Positions 17,883-27,589 are shown, counted from the first letter of the stretch. The stretch is 64,000 nucleotides of DNA from Rhodovastum sp963709085 (GCA_963709085.1 CAVPVB010000007.1:2108001-2172000), one strand, 5' to 3'. Made by a program: numbers and translations. Notes: generated by a model not told the origin, from the sequence alone.

Positions 17883-18815
17883 GTGACCGAACCGCGTATC
17901 GTTACCGTGACCGTGAACCCGACCGTCGACATCGCCTGCGATGCCGGGCAGGTGCGGCCCATCCACAAGATCCGCACCTTCGCCGAGATGCAGGACCCCG
18001 GCGGCGGCGGCGTCAATGTCGCGCGGGTGGTGCACGAACTCGGCGGCGAGGTGCTGGCCATCGTGCTTACCGGCGGCTTCCCGGGAAAATTCCTCGAGGA
18101 ATTGCTGGCCGAGGAGCGCGTGCCCTGCCGCGCCCTGCACATCGCCGGCCGCACCCGCATCAGCTACACCGTGCACGACTGCACCAGCCGGCAGGAATAC
18201 CGCTTCGTGGCCGAGGGGCCGCAGGTCTCGGAGCCGGAATGGCAGGCGGTGCTGGCGGCGGTCGAGCAGGAGCAGGGCGACTGGATCGTTGCCAGCGGCA
18301 GTCTGGCCCCTGGCATGCCGGAGGATTTTTATGCGCGGGTGGCCGGGATCGCCGCCCGCACCGGGCGGCATCTGGCGCTGGATACGTCGGGTGCGCCGCT
18401 GCGAGCGGCGCTGGGCGGCGGATTGGCGTTGATCAAACCAAGCCTGGGCGAGTTCGAGAAACTGGTCGGCCGCGGCCTGCAGGCGCCGGGTGAACTGGAG
18501 CAGGCCGCCGCGGACATGGTGCGCGCGGGGGCGGCCGAACGCATCGCGGTAACCCGCGGCCACCTGGGCGCCATGCTGGCCACCGCCGCCGGCGTGCTGC
18601 ACCTGCCGCCGATCGAGGTGGAGGCCCGCAGCGCCGTCGGCGCCGGCGACAGCTTCACCGGCGCGATGGTGCTGGCGCTCGCGCGCGGCGCCAGCGACGC
18701 GGATGCGTTCGCCTGGGGCATGGCGGGCGGAGCGGCCGCGGTGATGCACACGGGGACGGCCCATCCGGCGCGCGCCGATGTGGAACGGCTGCACGCTTCG
18801 CTGCGCGGGGGGTAG
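17883..18815 (+). CDS. PfkB-family sugar kinase (1-phosphofructokinase / PfkB type)
   Basis: Ribokinase-superfamily sugar-phosphate kinase. Motifs: IVTVTVNPTVDIAC at the N-terminus, the GGGGVNVARV nucleoside/sugar motif near residue 42, SGSLAPGMPEDFYARV, LIKPSLGEFEKLVG and the C-terminal catalytic AVGAGDSFTGAMVLAL with Asp as base. The GTG at 17883 begins VTEPRIVTVTVNPT, the usual N-terminus; the longer open frame has no support. 310 residues. The closest types are 6-phosphofructokinase 2, tagatose-6-phosphate and 1-phosphofructokinase; the sequence alone does not separate them. Confidence 0.88.
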   Translation: MTEPRIVTVTVNPTVDIACDAGQVRPIHKIRTFAEMQDPGGGGVNVARVVHELGGEVLAIVLTGGFPGKFLEELLAEERVPCRALHIAGRTRISYTVHDCTSRQEYRFVAEGPQVSEPEWQAVLAAVEQEQGDWIVASGSLAPGMPEDFYARVAGIAARTGRHLALDTSGAPLRAALGGGLALIKPSLGEFEKLVGRGLQAPGELEQAAADMVRAGAAERIAVTRGHLGAMLATAAGVLHLPPIEVEARSAVGAGDSFTGAMVLALARGASDADAFAWGMAGGAAAVMHTGTAHPARADVERLHASLRGG

Positions 18816-18829
18816 TCAAGCGAGCAAGG

Positions 18830-18873
18830 CCAGGGGCTTTGCCCCTGCACCCCACCAAAGGCGGAGCCTTTGG
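18830..18873. repeat. Acetobacteraceae-type double hairpin repeat
   Basis: CAGGGGctttGCCCCTG followed by CCAAAGGC-gga-GCCTTTGG (18855-18873), a perfect 8-bp stem. Related GC hairpin blocks occur at 38481-38537 and 46900-46987. Its place just after the pfkB stop suggests a role in mRNA 3' ends or termination. Confidence 0.6.
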
Positions 18874-18903
18874 AATCCATTCTTTTTCGTGATTTGCGGC
18901 ATT

Positions 18904-18935
18904 ACGTTGACCTTAACGTTACGGGGTGGTTTATT
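18904..18935 (+). promoter_or_regulatory. Candidate fad operon promoter overlapped by a palindromic operator
   Basis: TTGACC (18907-18912), 17-base spacer, TTTATT (18930-18935). The inverted repeat ACGTT-N6-AACGT at 18904-18919 covers the -35 box, a good place for a repressor to act. A fatty-acid-responsive TetR or GntR repressor would be typical, but no such gene is nearby. Inference from pattern. Confidence 0.45.
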
Positions 18936-18985
18936 TCGGTTGGCGAGCAACCACGCGATCCCGCGTTCGGGAGGAGACAAAATCG

Positions 18986-20314
18986 ATGCGAGAGGGATTT
19001 GGCACCGGGCATAGGGCAGCGCTGCTGGCCGGCATTGCCCTGGCCACGTTGGGGACCACGCTGGGGGCCGCCAGCACCGCGCAGGCCTCCGGCTTCGCGC
19101 TGCTGGAGCAAAGTGCCACCTACCAGGGCGCCTCCTATGCCGGCTCGGCCGCCCGGTCGGACGATCCGTCCACGCTGTTCTACAATCCCGCCGGCATGAC
19201 CCAGCTGCCGGGTTATCAGATCAGCATCAACGGCGCCTTCATCGATCCGGATGCCTACCTGCACTCGGGCAGCGCGACCACCCTGGCCGGCACGCCGGCC
19301 GGCGGCAGCGTCGGGCACGATGCCGGCGAGGCGGTGCTGCTGCCGAGCCTGTATGCGACCGCCGAGGTCGCGCCGGACTGGCATGTCGGCCTGGCCATTA
19401 CTTCGCCGTTCGGCCTTGCCACGAAATACGGTATCGATTCGGTTGCCCGCTACAACGCGCTGACCACCAGCCTGACGACCTATAATTTCGCGCCCTCGGT
19501 GGCCTGGCAGCCGCTGCCGGTCCTGTCCATCGCCGCGGCGTTGCGGGTGGAGATCGCCGATGCGCGGCTGAGCCAGGGGGTGGATTTCGGCACCATCGGC
19601 TACGCCAACGGAATCCCCGGCTATTATCCGGGGCTGCATGACGGCATCAGCCAGATGAAGGGCAATGATACTGCCGTGGGCTGGCAGCTCGGCGCGCTCT
19701 ACACGCCATTGCCGGGAACCAAGGTCGGCTTCGACTACCGCTCGCCGATCTTCCACTCGCTTTCCGGCAGTATCGCGTTCCAGAATGCCGGCGCGCTGGC
19801 ACCGGCTTTCGCCGGCGGCCCGGCCACCGCGAAACTGGTCACGCCGGATACGTTCTCGCTGTCGCTGGCACAGGATATCGGGCGGGTCACGCTGCTCGCC
19901 GGCATCGACTATACGCTGTGGTCGCGGTTCAAGGACCTGGAGATCAATTATGTCGGCGGACCGTCGCCGTCGGTGATCCAGGAGAACTGGAACAATACGG
20001 CGATGTTCTCGGCCGGCGCCGACTGGCGGGTGACCGATGCCGTGACCCTGCGCAGCGGTGTCGCGCTGGACCTGACCCCGGTGACCGACGCCTATCGCAA
20101 CGCGGGCATTCCCGACTCGAACCGCTACTGGCTGTCGGTCGGCGCGACCTGGAAGCCGATGCCCAAGCTGGCGCTCTCTGCCGCCTACTCGCATCTGTTC
20201 ATGGACAGCGCGAAAGTCAGCCTGACCGGCGAGCCGGGAATCTCCACCGGCCTGCTTGCAAATTACAACAACCAGATCAACATCCTTTCGCTGGAGGCCA
20301 CGTTGTCCTTCTGA
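18986..20314 (+). CDS. fadL: FadL/OmpP1/TodX outer-membrane fatty acid transporter
   Basis: Beta-barrel channel for uptake of long-chain fatty acids or other hydrophobic compounds. A GGAGGAG sequence lies about nine bases before the ATG at 18986. Residues 1-34 form a signal peptide ending STAQA, and the mature protein starts SGFALLEQSATYQGASYAG, the N-terminal plug seen in FadL. DDPSTLFYNPAGMTQLPG is the family signature. The C-terminus ends in Phe (LEATLSF), as expected for an outer-membrane barrel. 442 residues. First gene of a five-gene beta-oxidation operon. Confidence 0.92.
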   Translation: MREGFGTGHRAALLAGIALATLGTTLGAASTAQASGFALLEQSATYQGASYAGSAARSDDPSTLFYNPAGMTQLPGYQISINGAFIDPDAYLHSGSATTLAGTPAGGSVGHDAGEAVLLPSLYATAEVAPDWHVGLAITSPFGLATKYGIDSVARYNALTTSLTTYNFAPSVAWQPLPVLSIAAALRVEIADARLSQGVDFGTIGYANGIPGYYPGLHDGISQMKGNDTAVGWQLGALYTPLPGTKVGFDYRSPIFHSLSGSIAFQNAGALAPAFAGGPATAKLVTPDTFSLSLAQDIGRVTLLAGIDYTLWSRFKDLEINYVGGPSPSVIQENWNNTAMFSAGADWRVTDAVTLRSGVALDLTPVTDAYRNAGIPDSNRYWLSVGATWKPMPKLALSAAYSHLFMDSAKVSLTGEPGISTGLLANYNNQINILSLEATLSF

Positions 20315-20350
20315 CCGCTCGACACCTAAAAACACGGGGGAAACTGAAAA

Positions 20351-22063
20351 ATGTACACGCAGCCACAAACATGGGACGCCGCCGCGGCACCGTGGCTGCG
20401 CTCCTATCCGGCCGGCATCGACTGGGCATTCAACGAGACGCCGGGCACGCTGACCGATCTGCTCGACACGGCGGTTGCCCGCTTCGGTCCCCGGCCGGCG
20501 ATGGACTTCCTCGGCCGGCGCTGGAGTTATGCCGAACTCGGGGCGCTGGTCGATCGCGCGGCGGCGGGTTTTGCCCGGATGGGGGCGCGGCCGGGCACCC
20601 GCATCGGCCTGTGCCTGCCGAACTCTCCCTATTTCGTGATCGCTTTCTTCGCCGCCCTGAAGGCGGGGGCGACGGTGGTGAACTTCAACCCGCTCTGCGT
20701 CGAGGCCGAGATGGCCGCGCAGGCCGCCGATTCCGGCACCACCATCATGGTGACGATCGATCTGCAGCCGATCTTCGGCCGGGTGCATGGCCTGCTCGGC
20801 CGGGGCACCGTGAAGCAGGTGGTGGCCTGCCGGTTCCATCGCGCCCTGCGACCGTTGAAGGCGATGGCGTTCCGGATCGCCAACCGGCGCATGCTGGCGG
20901 CCGTGCCGCGCGACGACGACCGCGTGGTGACCTTCGACAGCCTCGTCGCCGGTCCGCCGATCGCGTTTCCGCCGCTGGTGGCGGCGGAGGATCTTGCCGT
21001 GCTGCAATACACCGGCGGCACCACCGGGACGCCGAAGGGCGTGATGCTGACGCATGCCAACCTCACCGCCAACTGCCGGCAGGTGCAGCGCTGGTTCCCC
21101 GAAAGCCGGCCGGGGGAGGAGCGGATGCTGGCGGTGTTGCCGCTGTTCCACGTATTCGCCCTGACGACGGCGATGAACGCCGGCCTGGCCTGGGGGGCGG
21201 AGCTTGTGCTGCTGCCGCGTTTCGCCCCGCCGCAGCTGTTCGCCGCGCTGCGCCGCCGTCGCCCTACCCTGTTCCCCGGCGTGCCGACGCTGTTCAAGGC
21301 CATTCTCGACCACGGCGCGACCGTGGACGATCTTGCCTCGGTGCGCGCCTGCATCTCCGGCGGCGCGCCGCTGCCGTTGGAGATCAAACGCGCCTTCGAG
21401 GCGGCGAGCGGCTGCACGCTGGTGGAGGGCTACGGCCTCACCGAGGCCAGCCCGGTCTGCTTCTGTAACCCGGTGCACGGCGAGAACCGCGCCGGCACGA
21501 TTGGCCTGCCGCTGCCCGGCGTGCAGGCGCAAATCCGCTCGCTGGATGATCCCGGCCGGCTGGTGCCGCTGGGCGAGCGCGGCGAACTCGTGGTGCGCGG
21601 CCCCAACATCATGCGCGGCTACTGGCAGCGCCCGGCGGATACCGCTCTGGTCACCACGCCGGATGGCTGGCTGCGCACCGGCGATGTCGGGATCATGGAT
21701 TCGGACGGCTACGTGACGCTGGTTGACCGCATCAAGGACCTGATTATCTGCTCCGGTTACAACGTCTATCCGCGCGCGGTCGAGGAGGCACTGTATGCGC
21801 ATCGCGATATCGTCGCCGCCACCGTGCTTGGCATGCCGGATTCGTATCGCGGCGAAAGCGTGGCCGCCTTCGTGCAACTGCGCCCCGGCGCCACGCTGAC
21901 CGAGGCCGAGCTGCATGCCTTCCTGGAGGATCGCCTGTCGCCGGTGGAAATGCCGCGGCTGATCGAAATCCGCGCCGAACTGCCGAAAACCGCGATCGGC
22001 AAGCTGTCGCGCAAGGAACTGCGTGACGAGCTGTTGCGCCGGTCGGCCGTCACGCGACCGTGA
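20351..22063 (+). CDS. fadD: Long-chain fatty acid-CoA ligase
   Basis: Activates fatty acids to acyl-CoA through an acyl-adenylate. ANL superfamily motifs: AMP-binding YTGGTTGTPKGVMLTH near residue 222, VEGYGLTEASPVC, RTGDVG, then the hinge VDRIKDLIICSGYNVYPRAVEE and the C-terminal catalytic Lys region LPKTAIGKLSRKEL. 570 residues, normal. An inner segment (KQVVACRFHRALRPLKAMAF) is typical of proteobacterial FadD. It lies 36 bases after fadL; the stretch between contains an AGGGGG-like element. Confidence 0.93.
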   Translation: MYTQPQTWDAAAAPWLRSYPAGIDWAFNETPGTLTDLLDTAVARFGPRPAMDFLGRRWSYAELGALVDRAAAGFARMGARPGTRIGLCLPNSPYFVIAFFAALKAGATVVNFNPLCVEAEMAAQAADSGTTIMVTIDLQPIFGRVHGLLGRGTVKQVVACRFHRALRPLKAMAFRIANRRMLAAVPRDDDRVVTFDSLVAGPPIAFPPLVAAEDLAVLQYTGGTTGTPKGVMLTHANLTANCRQVQRWFPESRPGEERMLAVLPLFHVFALTTAMNAGLAWGAELVLLPRFAPPQLFAALRRRRPTLFPGVPTLFKAILDHGATVDDLASVRACISGGAPLPLEIKRAFEAASGCTLVEGYGLTEASPVCFCNPVHGENRAGTIGLPLPGVQAQIRSLDDPGRLVPLGERGELVVRGPNIMRGYWQRPADTALVTTPDGWLRTGDVGIMDSDGYVTLVDRIKDLIICSGYNVYPRAVEEALYAHRDIVAATVLGMPDSYRGESVAAFVQLRPGATLTEAELHAFLEDRLSPVEMPRLIEIRAELPKTAIGKLSRKELRDELLRRSAVTRP

Positions 22064-22123
22064 TTGCGCGGTGCGGCTGGCGGACACGCGGCTGCCCGAA
22101 AGAATGCACAGGAGAGTTCTGGC

Positions 22124-23251
22124 ATGACGGACATCGTCATCGCGGCCTACCGACGGTCGCCGTTCCATTTCGCCGCCAAGGGCCAGCTCACGCGGGTGCG
22201 TCCGGATGATCTGGCGGCCGAGGTGGTGCGGGCGCTGGTGGCGGAGAGCGGCATCGATCCCGAGGGCATCGAGGATGTCATCGTCGGCTGCGCCTTTCCC
22301 GAAGGCGAGCAGGGCTTGAACGTGGCCCGGCTGATCAGCTTCATCGCCGGGCTGCCGCGCGCGGCCGCGGGGGTCACGGTCAACCGTTTCTGCGGCTCCT
22401 CGATGCAGGCGATCCACCAGGCAGCCGGCGCCATCGCGCTCGGCGCCGGCGAGGCATTCCTGTGCGCCGGCGTGGAGAGCATGACCCGTGTGCCGATGGG
22501 TGGCTACAACCTCATGCCCAACCCGGCGCTCGCAAAGGATTATCCGCAAGCCTATATCTCCATGGGCGAGACGGCTGAAAACGTCGCGCAACGCTATCAG
22601 GTTTCGCGCGCAGACCAGGAAGCATTCGCGGTGGAGAGCCAGCGCAAGGCGGCGACGGCGCGGGCCGAAGGGCGGCTCGCGGACGAGATCGTGCCGATCG
22701 GCAAGGTGGCCGAGGATGGCTGCATCCGGACCGATACGTCGGCGGAAAAACTGGCCACGCTGAAGCCGGCTTTCCAGGTGGATGGCACGGTGACGGCCGG
22801 CACCTCCAGCCCGCTGACCGACGGCGCCGCGGCGGTGCTGGTCTGCACCTCGGGCTATGCGAAGGCGAACCGGCTGCAATCGCTGGCCCGGATAAAATCG
22901 ATCGCGGTTGCGGGCTGCCTGCCGGAAATGATGGGCATGGGGCCGGTGGCGGCCACGCGCAAGGCCCTGGCCCGCGCCGGCATCACCGCGGCCGAGCTCG
23001 ACGTGATCGAGATCAACGAGGCTTTCGCCAGTCAGGCAATCGCCTGCATGCGCGAACTCGGCCTCGATCCGGCGCGCACCAACATCGATGGCGGCGGCAT
23101 CGCCATCGGCCACCCGCTCGGCGCCACCGGCGCGCGCATTACCGGCAAGGCGGCGTCGTTGCTGCGGCGGGGGGGCGGGCGGTATGCGCTTGCTACCCAG
23201 TGCATCGGTGGCGGCCAGGGCATCGCAACCGTGCTGGAGGCGGTACCATGA
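22124..23251 (+). CDS. fadA: Acetyl-CoA C-acyltransferase (thiolase)
   Basis: Last step of beta-oxidation, thiolytic cleavage of 3-ketoacyl-CoA. Active-site nucleophile Cys90 in VTVNRFCGSSMQAIHQA, His in the GHPLGATGAR motif and the second Cys in ALATQCIGGGQG. Thiolase N and C domains are both full; 375 residues. AGGAGAG precedes the ATG at 22124. Its stop overlaps the start of the next gene, so it pairs with the HADH-ECH fusion as a trifunctional-type complex. Confidence 0.93.
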   Translation: MTDIVIAAYRRSPFHFAAKGQLTRVRPDDLAAEVVRALVAESGIDPEGIEDVIVGCAFPEGEQGLNVARLISFIAGLPRAAAGVTVNRFCGSSMQAIHQAAGAIALGAGEAFLCAGVESMTRVPMGGYNLMPNPALAKDYPQAYISMGETAENVAQRYQVSRADQEAFAVESQRKAATARAEGRLADEIVPIGKVAEDGCIRTDTSAEKLATLKPAFQVDGTVTAGTSSPLTDGAAAVLVCTSGYAKANRLQSLARIKSIAVAGCLPEMMGMGPVAATRKALARAGITAAELDVIEINEAFASQAIACMRELGLDPARTNIDGGGIAIGHPLGATGARITGKAASLLRRGGGRYALATQCIGGGQGIATVLEAVP

Positions 23252-25548
23252 TCAAGCGCGTCGGCGTGATCGGCGCCGGCGTGATGGGCGCCGGTATCGC
23301 CGCCCATGTGGCCAATGCGGGCGTGCCTGTGGTGCTGCTGGACATCGTGCCGGGGGCGGCGGCGCGCGCGGTTGAGACGATGCTGAAGGCCGATCCCGCG
23401 CCGTTCATGCACTTTCGCAATGCGCGCCTGGTCGAGGCCGGTGACCTTGAAGCTGATATCGGCAAACTCGCCGATTGCGACTGGATCGTCGAAGCCATCA
23501 TCGAACGCCCCGACGCCAAGCGCGCGCTGTACGCCCGGCTGGAGGATGTGCGGAAGGACGGGTCGATCGTTTCTTCCAACACCTCGACGATTCCGCTGGC
23601 GGCGCTGACCGGCGGCATGGGCGCGCGCTTTGCCGCGGATTTTCTGATCACCCATTTCTTCAACCCGCCGCGCTACATGCGGCTGCTGGAACTGGTGGCC
23701 GGCCCCTCCACGCGCCCGGAGGCGGTGGCCGCCATCCGCGACTTCGCCGACCGCGCGCTGGGCAAAACGGTGATAGATTGCGCCGACACACCCGGCTTCA
23801 TCGCCAATCGTATCGGTGCGCTGTGGATCGGCGCGGCCATCCGCCATGCGGTCGATTTGTCGCTCACGGTGGAGGAAGCCGACGCGGTGGCGGGGCGGCC
23901 GTTCGGCGTGCCGTCGACCGGAATTTTCGGCCTGATGGATTTGGTCGGCATCGATCTGGCGCCGCACGTGGCAAAGAGCCTGTTGCTCACGCTGCCGCCG
24001 GACGATGCGTATCGCGACGTGTACCGCGATGAACCGATCGTCGCCCGCCTGATCGCCGAGGGCCGCACCGGGCGCAAGGCCAAAGGCGGCTTCTACAGCC
24101 TGCGGCGCAACGGCGCCGACCGTGAGAAAGTCGCGCTGGACCTGGCGACCGGCGAGTACCGGCCCAGCCGCAAGCCGGCGCTGGACAGCCTGGACGCGCA
24201 CGGCACCGATTTGCGCGCCCTGGCAGAACATCCCGACCGTGGCGGCCGGTATGCCCGTGCGGTGCTGCTGGACACGCTGGGCTACGCGGCCGCGCTGGTG
24301 CCCGCTATCGCCGGCACGGTGGATGCGGTCGATACGGCCATGCGGCTGGGCTATGCGTGGAAATGGGGACCATTCGAGCTGATCGACCGCGTTGGCCCGG
24401 CCTGGCTTGCCCGGGCGCTGCGGGATGCGGGACGACCTGTCCCGCCGTTGCTGGAGCGCGTGGGCGAGGGCCGGTTCTACCGCGTGGAGGGCGGAAGGCT
24501 GCGGGCATTCGCGCCGGATGGCGAATATCGCGATGTGGTGCGGCCCGAAGGTGTCGTGCTGCTGGAGGACATCAAACGTGCGAACAAGCCGATCGCGCGC
24601 AACGCTTCGGCGAGCCTGTGGGATATCGGCGACGGCGTGGCCTGCCTGGAGTTCCATTCCAAGAGCAATTCGCTCGATCCGGACGTCATGGCCATGCTTG
24701 GCCGCGCCGTTGCCATGGGAACCAAGGGCGCGTTCCGCGCGCTGGTGATCTACAACGAAGGCAAGAATTTTTCCGTCGGCGCCAATCTCGGGCTGGCGCT
24801 GTTCGCCGCCAACATCGCCGCCTGGGGCGAGATCAAATCGCTGCTAGAGGCCGGACAGAAAGCTTATCGCGCATTGCGGGCGGCGCCGTTTCCGGTGGTC
24901 GGTGCGCCTTCCGGCATGGCGCTGGGCGGCGGCTGCGAAATCCTGCTGCATTGCGACGCCGTGCAGGCGCATGCCGAAACCTATATCGGTCTGGTGGAAG
25001 TCGGCGTTGGCCTGATTCCGGCCTGGGGCGGCTGCGCCACCATGCTCGCCCGGTTCGCCGCCGACAAGAAAGCGCCGAAAGGGCCGATGCCGCCGGTGGC
25101 CCGCGCCTTCGAAATGATCGGCACCGCCCAGGTGGCGAAATCCGCCGCCGAGGCGCAGGATTTGGGTCTGCTGCGTTCCACCGACGGCATCACCGCCAAC
25201 CGTGATCGCCTGCTTGCCGATGCCAAAGCGCGGGCACTCGCCCTGGTCGATGACTATGCGCCGGCCGAACCGGTCACGCTGCGCCTGCCCGGTCCGGCCG
25301 GCCGCGCCGCGCTGGCGATGGCGGTGCAGGGCTTCGTCGGCAGCGGCCGCGCGACGCCGCACGATGTCGTGGTGTCCGACCGGTTGGCCGAGACGCTGAC
25401 CGGCGGCGCCGCCGACCCGATCGACGAGATTCCGCTTGAGCAGGTCTATGACCTTGAGCGGCGGGCCTTCATGGCGCTGCTGAAGCAGCCGGCCACGCTC
25501 GCGCGCATCGAACACATGCTTGAGACCGGCAAGCCGCTGCGCAACTGA
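23248..25548 (+). CDS. fadB: 3-hydroxyacyl-CoA dehydrogenase / enoyl-CoA hydratase fusion
   Basis: Bifunctional beta-oxidation enzyme. The order is HADH first (NAD motif VGVIGAGVMGAGIAAHVANAG at the N-terminus, catalytic His region ITHFFNPPRYMRLLELV, then two HADH C-terminal helical units with KAKGGFY) and the crotonase-like domain last (NFSVGANLGLALFA, PSGMALGGGCEILLHCD, VEVGVGLIPAWGGC). This is the reverse of E. coli FadB and matches FadN-type proteins of Bacillus and many alphaproteobacteria. 766 residues. The gene symbol describes function, not domain order. ATG overlaps the thiolase stop. Confidence 0.92.
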   Translation: MIKRVGVIGAGVMGAGIAAHVANAGVPVVLLDIVPGAAARAVETMLKADPAPFMHFRNARLVEAGDLEADIGKLADCDWIVEAIIERPDAKRALYARLEDVRKDGSIVSSNTSTIPLAALTGGMGARFAADFLITHFFNPPRYMRLLELVAGPSTRPEAVAAIRDFADRALGKTVIDCADTPGFIANRIGALWIGAAIRHAVDLSLTVEEADAVAGRPFGVPSTGIFGLMDLVGIDLAPHVAKSLLLTLPPDDAYRDVYRDEPIVARLIAEGRTGRKAKGGFYSLRRNGADREKVALDLATGEYRPSRKPALDSLDAHGTDLRALAEHPDRGGRYARAVLLDTLGYAAALVPAIAGTVDAVDTAMRLGYAWKWGPFELIDRVGPAWLARALRDAGRPVPPLLERVGEGRFYRVEGGRLRAFAPDGEYRDVVRPEGVVLLEDIKRANKPIARNASASLWDIGDGVACLEFHSKSNSLDPDVMAMLGRAVAMGTKGAFRALVIYNEGKNFSVGANLGLALFAANIAAWGEIKSLLEAGQKAYRALRAAPFPVVGAPSGMALGGGCEILLHCDAVQAHAETYIGLVEVGVGLIPAWGGCATMLARFAADKKAPKGPMPPVARAFEMIGTAQVAKSAAEAQDLGLLRSTDGITANRDRLLADAKARALALVDDYAPAEPVTLRLPGPAGRAALAMAVQGFVGSGRATPHDVVVSDRLAETLTGGAADPIDEIPLEQVYDLERRAFMALLKQPATLARIEHMLETGKPLRN

Positions 25549-25559
25549 GGACACCAGAG

Positions 25560-27335
25560 ATGCCCAGCTACCAGGCGCCTTTGCGCGACATGCAGTTCGC
25601 GCTGTATGAAATGTCCGACAGCGCCGCCCTGCGCGCATTGCCCGGCTGCGAAGACCTGACGCCGGACGCGATCGATCCGGTGCTCGAAGCGGCGGGCATC
25701 TTCTGCGCCGAAGTGCTGTTCCCGCTCAACCGCAGCGGCGACGAGGAAGGCTGCCGCTTCGAGAACGGCGTGGTGCGCACCCCGAAAGGATTCCCCGAGG
25801 CCTACCGCGCCTTCTGCGAGGGCGGCTGGACCGCGCTGGGCTGCGACCCCGACTATGGCGGGCAGGGCCTTCCCAACAGCATCGGCGTGCTGGTGCAGGA
25901 GATGATCTGCTCGTCCAATCTTTCCTTCGGCATGTATCCGGGCCTCGGCCATGGCGCCTATGCGGCGCTGAGCAAGCACGGCACGCCGGAATTGCGCGAC
26001 CGCTATCTGCCCAAACTGGTCAGCGGCGAATGGGCCGGCACGATGTGCCTCACCGAGCCGCAATGCGGCACCGATCTGGGCCTCATCCGCACCCGTGCCG
26101 AACCCGCCGGCGACGGCAGCTACCGCGTCACCGGCACGAAAATATTTATCTCCGGCGGCGAGCACGACCTTACCGACAACATTCTCCATCTTGTCCTGGC
26201 GAAGTTGCCGGATGCGCCTTCGGGCACGCGCGGCATTTCCCTGTTCCTGGTGCCGAAATTCCTGCCCACGGAAGATAGCCGGCCGGGCGCGCGCAATGCC
26301 GTCGCGTGTGGCGCCATCGAGCACAAGATGGGCATCAAGGCCTCGTCCACCTGCGTGCTGAATTTCGATGGCGCACAGGGCTGGCTGGTGGGCGAGCCGC
26401 ATCGCGGGCTGGCCGCCATGTTCACCATGATGAACGAGGCGCGGCTCGGCGTTGCCATCCAGGGCCTGGGACTCGCCGAGGTGAGCTACCAGAATGCCGT
26501 CGCCTATGCGCGCGAGCGGTTGCAGGGGCGGGCGCCGGGCGGCGCGCGCAATGCGGGGGCGGCCGATCCGATTCTGCTGCATCCGGATGTGCGCCGCATG
26601 TTGCTGACCATGCGCGCCATGGCCGAGGGGTGCCGTGTGCTCGGCGTGTGGACGGCGCTGCAGCAGGACATCGCCACCCGCCATCCCGACCCGGCCCGCC
26701 GGCAGGAGGCGGATGATTTCGTGGCCCTGCTCACCCCGATCGTAAAGGCGCTGTTCACCGATATGGGGTGGGAGAGCACGGCCACCGGCATGCAGGTGCT
26801 GGGCGGCCACGGCTACATCCGTGAATGGGGCATGGAGCAGTATGTGCGCGATGCCCGTATCACCCAGATATACGAGGGCACCAACGGCATCCAGGCGCTC
26901 GATCTGGTCGGCCGCAAGATGTCGGTGCATGCCGGGCGCTATCTGCGGCGCTTTTTTCACCCGCTATCGGAATGGCTCGAAGCACATGAAGATGATGCGC
27001 CGCTGGCGGAATTCGTGCAGCCCTTGGCCAAGGCGTTCGGCCGGCTGCAGCAGGTGACGGCGGACCTCGCCCGCCGGGGGCTTGCCGATCCGACCGAGGC
27101 GGCGGCCGGGGCGACGGAATATCTGCGCCTGTTCGGCCTGGTCGCGCTGGCCTGGGTCTGGGCGCGCGCGGCGGAGGTGTCGCGGCCGTTGGCGGAGGGG
27201 GATGCGTTCTATCGTGCCAAGCTGGCGACGGCGCAGTTCTACATGCAGAAAATCCTGCCGCAGACCGGCGCGTTGACCTCGTCTATCCTGGCCGGCGGGG
27301 CCACGCTGCGGCAGTTCGAGGATGCGGCGTTTTGA
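25560..27335 (+). CDS. Acyl-CoA dehydrogenase, long form
   Basis: FAD-dependent first step of beta-oxidation. 591 residues, longer than the usual 380 because it has extra N- and C-terminal helical regions (FadE/AcdA type with an acyl-CoA dehydrogenase C-terminal extension). Motifs: MCLTEPQCGTDLGLIRTRAEP (FAD/substrate), ITGTKIFISGGEHDL-type strand, QVLGGHGYIREWGMEQYVRDARI and the catalytic Glu at about residue 439 in QIYEGTNGIQALDL. It is 11 bases behind the HADH-ECH gene with no promoter between. Last gene of the operon. Confidence 0.92.
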   Translation: MPSYQAPLRDMQFALYEMSDSAALRALPGCEDLTPDAIDPVLEAAGIFCAEVLFPLNRSGDEEGCRFENGVVRTPKGFPEAYRAFCEGGWTALGCDPDYGGQGLPNSIGVLVQEMICSSNLSFGMYPGLGHGAYAALSKHGTPELRDRYLPKLVSGEWAGTMCLTEPQCGTDLGLIRTRAEPAGDGSYRVTGTKIFISGGEHDLTDNILHLVLAKLPDAPSGTRGISLFLVPKFLPTEDSRPGARNAVACGAIEHKMGIKASSTCVLNFDGAQGWLVGEPHRGLAAMFTMMNEARLGVAIQGLGLAEVSYQNAVAYARERLQGRAPGGARNAGAADPILLHPDVRRMLLTMRAMAEGCRVLGVWTALQQDIATRHPDPARRQEADDFVALLTPIVKALFTDMGWESTATGMQVLGGHGYIREWGMEQYVRDARITQIYEGTNGIQALDLVGRKMSVHAGRYLRRFFHPLSEWLEAHEDDAPLAEFVQPLAKAFGRLQQVTADLARRGLADPTEAAAGATEYLRLFGLVALAWVWARAAEVSRPLAEGDAFYRAKLATAQFYMQKILPQTGALTSSILAGGATLRQFEDAAF

Positions 27336-27342
27336 CAACGGA

Positions 27343-27373
27343 GGCCGCCCGCTTTGGCGGCTGGCGGGCGGCC
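27343..27373 (+). terminator. Stem-loop after the fad operon
   Basis: Perfect 10-bp stem GGCCGCCCGC / GCGGGCGGCC with an 11-base loop, eight bases past the acyl-CoA dehydrogenase stop. No U tract follows. Probable operon end or 3' stabiliser. The rest of the 254-base gap up to 27590 shows nothing clear. Confidence 0.5.
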
Positions 27374-27589
27374 AGTCTCGCTTTGCCTTGCCGCAGCGGA
27401 TAGGCTATCGATCCGGGATCTCAGGCTGGAACGGGTGTTCCGCCTCCCAGGAGAGGATTGCAGAGCCAGCATGCCTGTAGCCAGACTGGTGAAGGGGCGG
27501 AGAGGGCAGCACGTGTTGGCAGCGCACGGGCATTTTGCCGAGAGTTGCGACAGCCGGCGAGTTGCCACTCCAGCCAGGCTTGCCCGGTC

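Noticed and set aside
18902..23113. Open frame of about 1400 codons on the minus strand
   Set aside because: It is antisense to fadL, fadD and the thiolase gene, all of which have clear motifs. High G+C at codon position 3 keeps the opposite strand free of stops; the translation is His/Arg/Gln-rich and without domains.
27458..27589. Upstream extension of the B12-binding protein to 27458
   Set aside because: The extension is Cys/Ser/Arg-rich without helix pattern or RBS, whereas GTG 27590 starts just before the first helical segment. The choice remains tentative.
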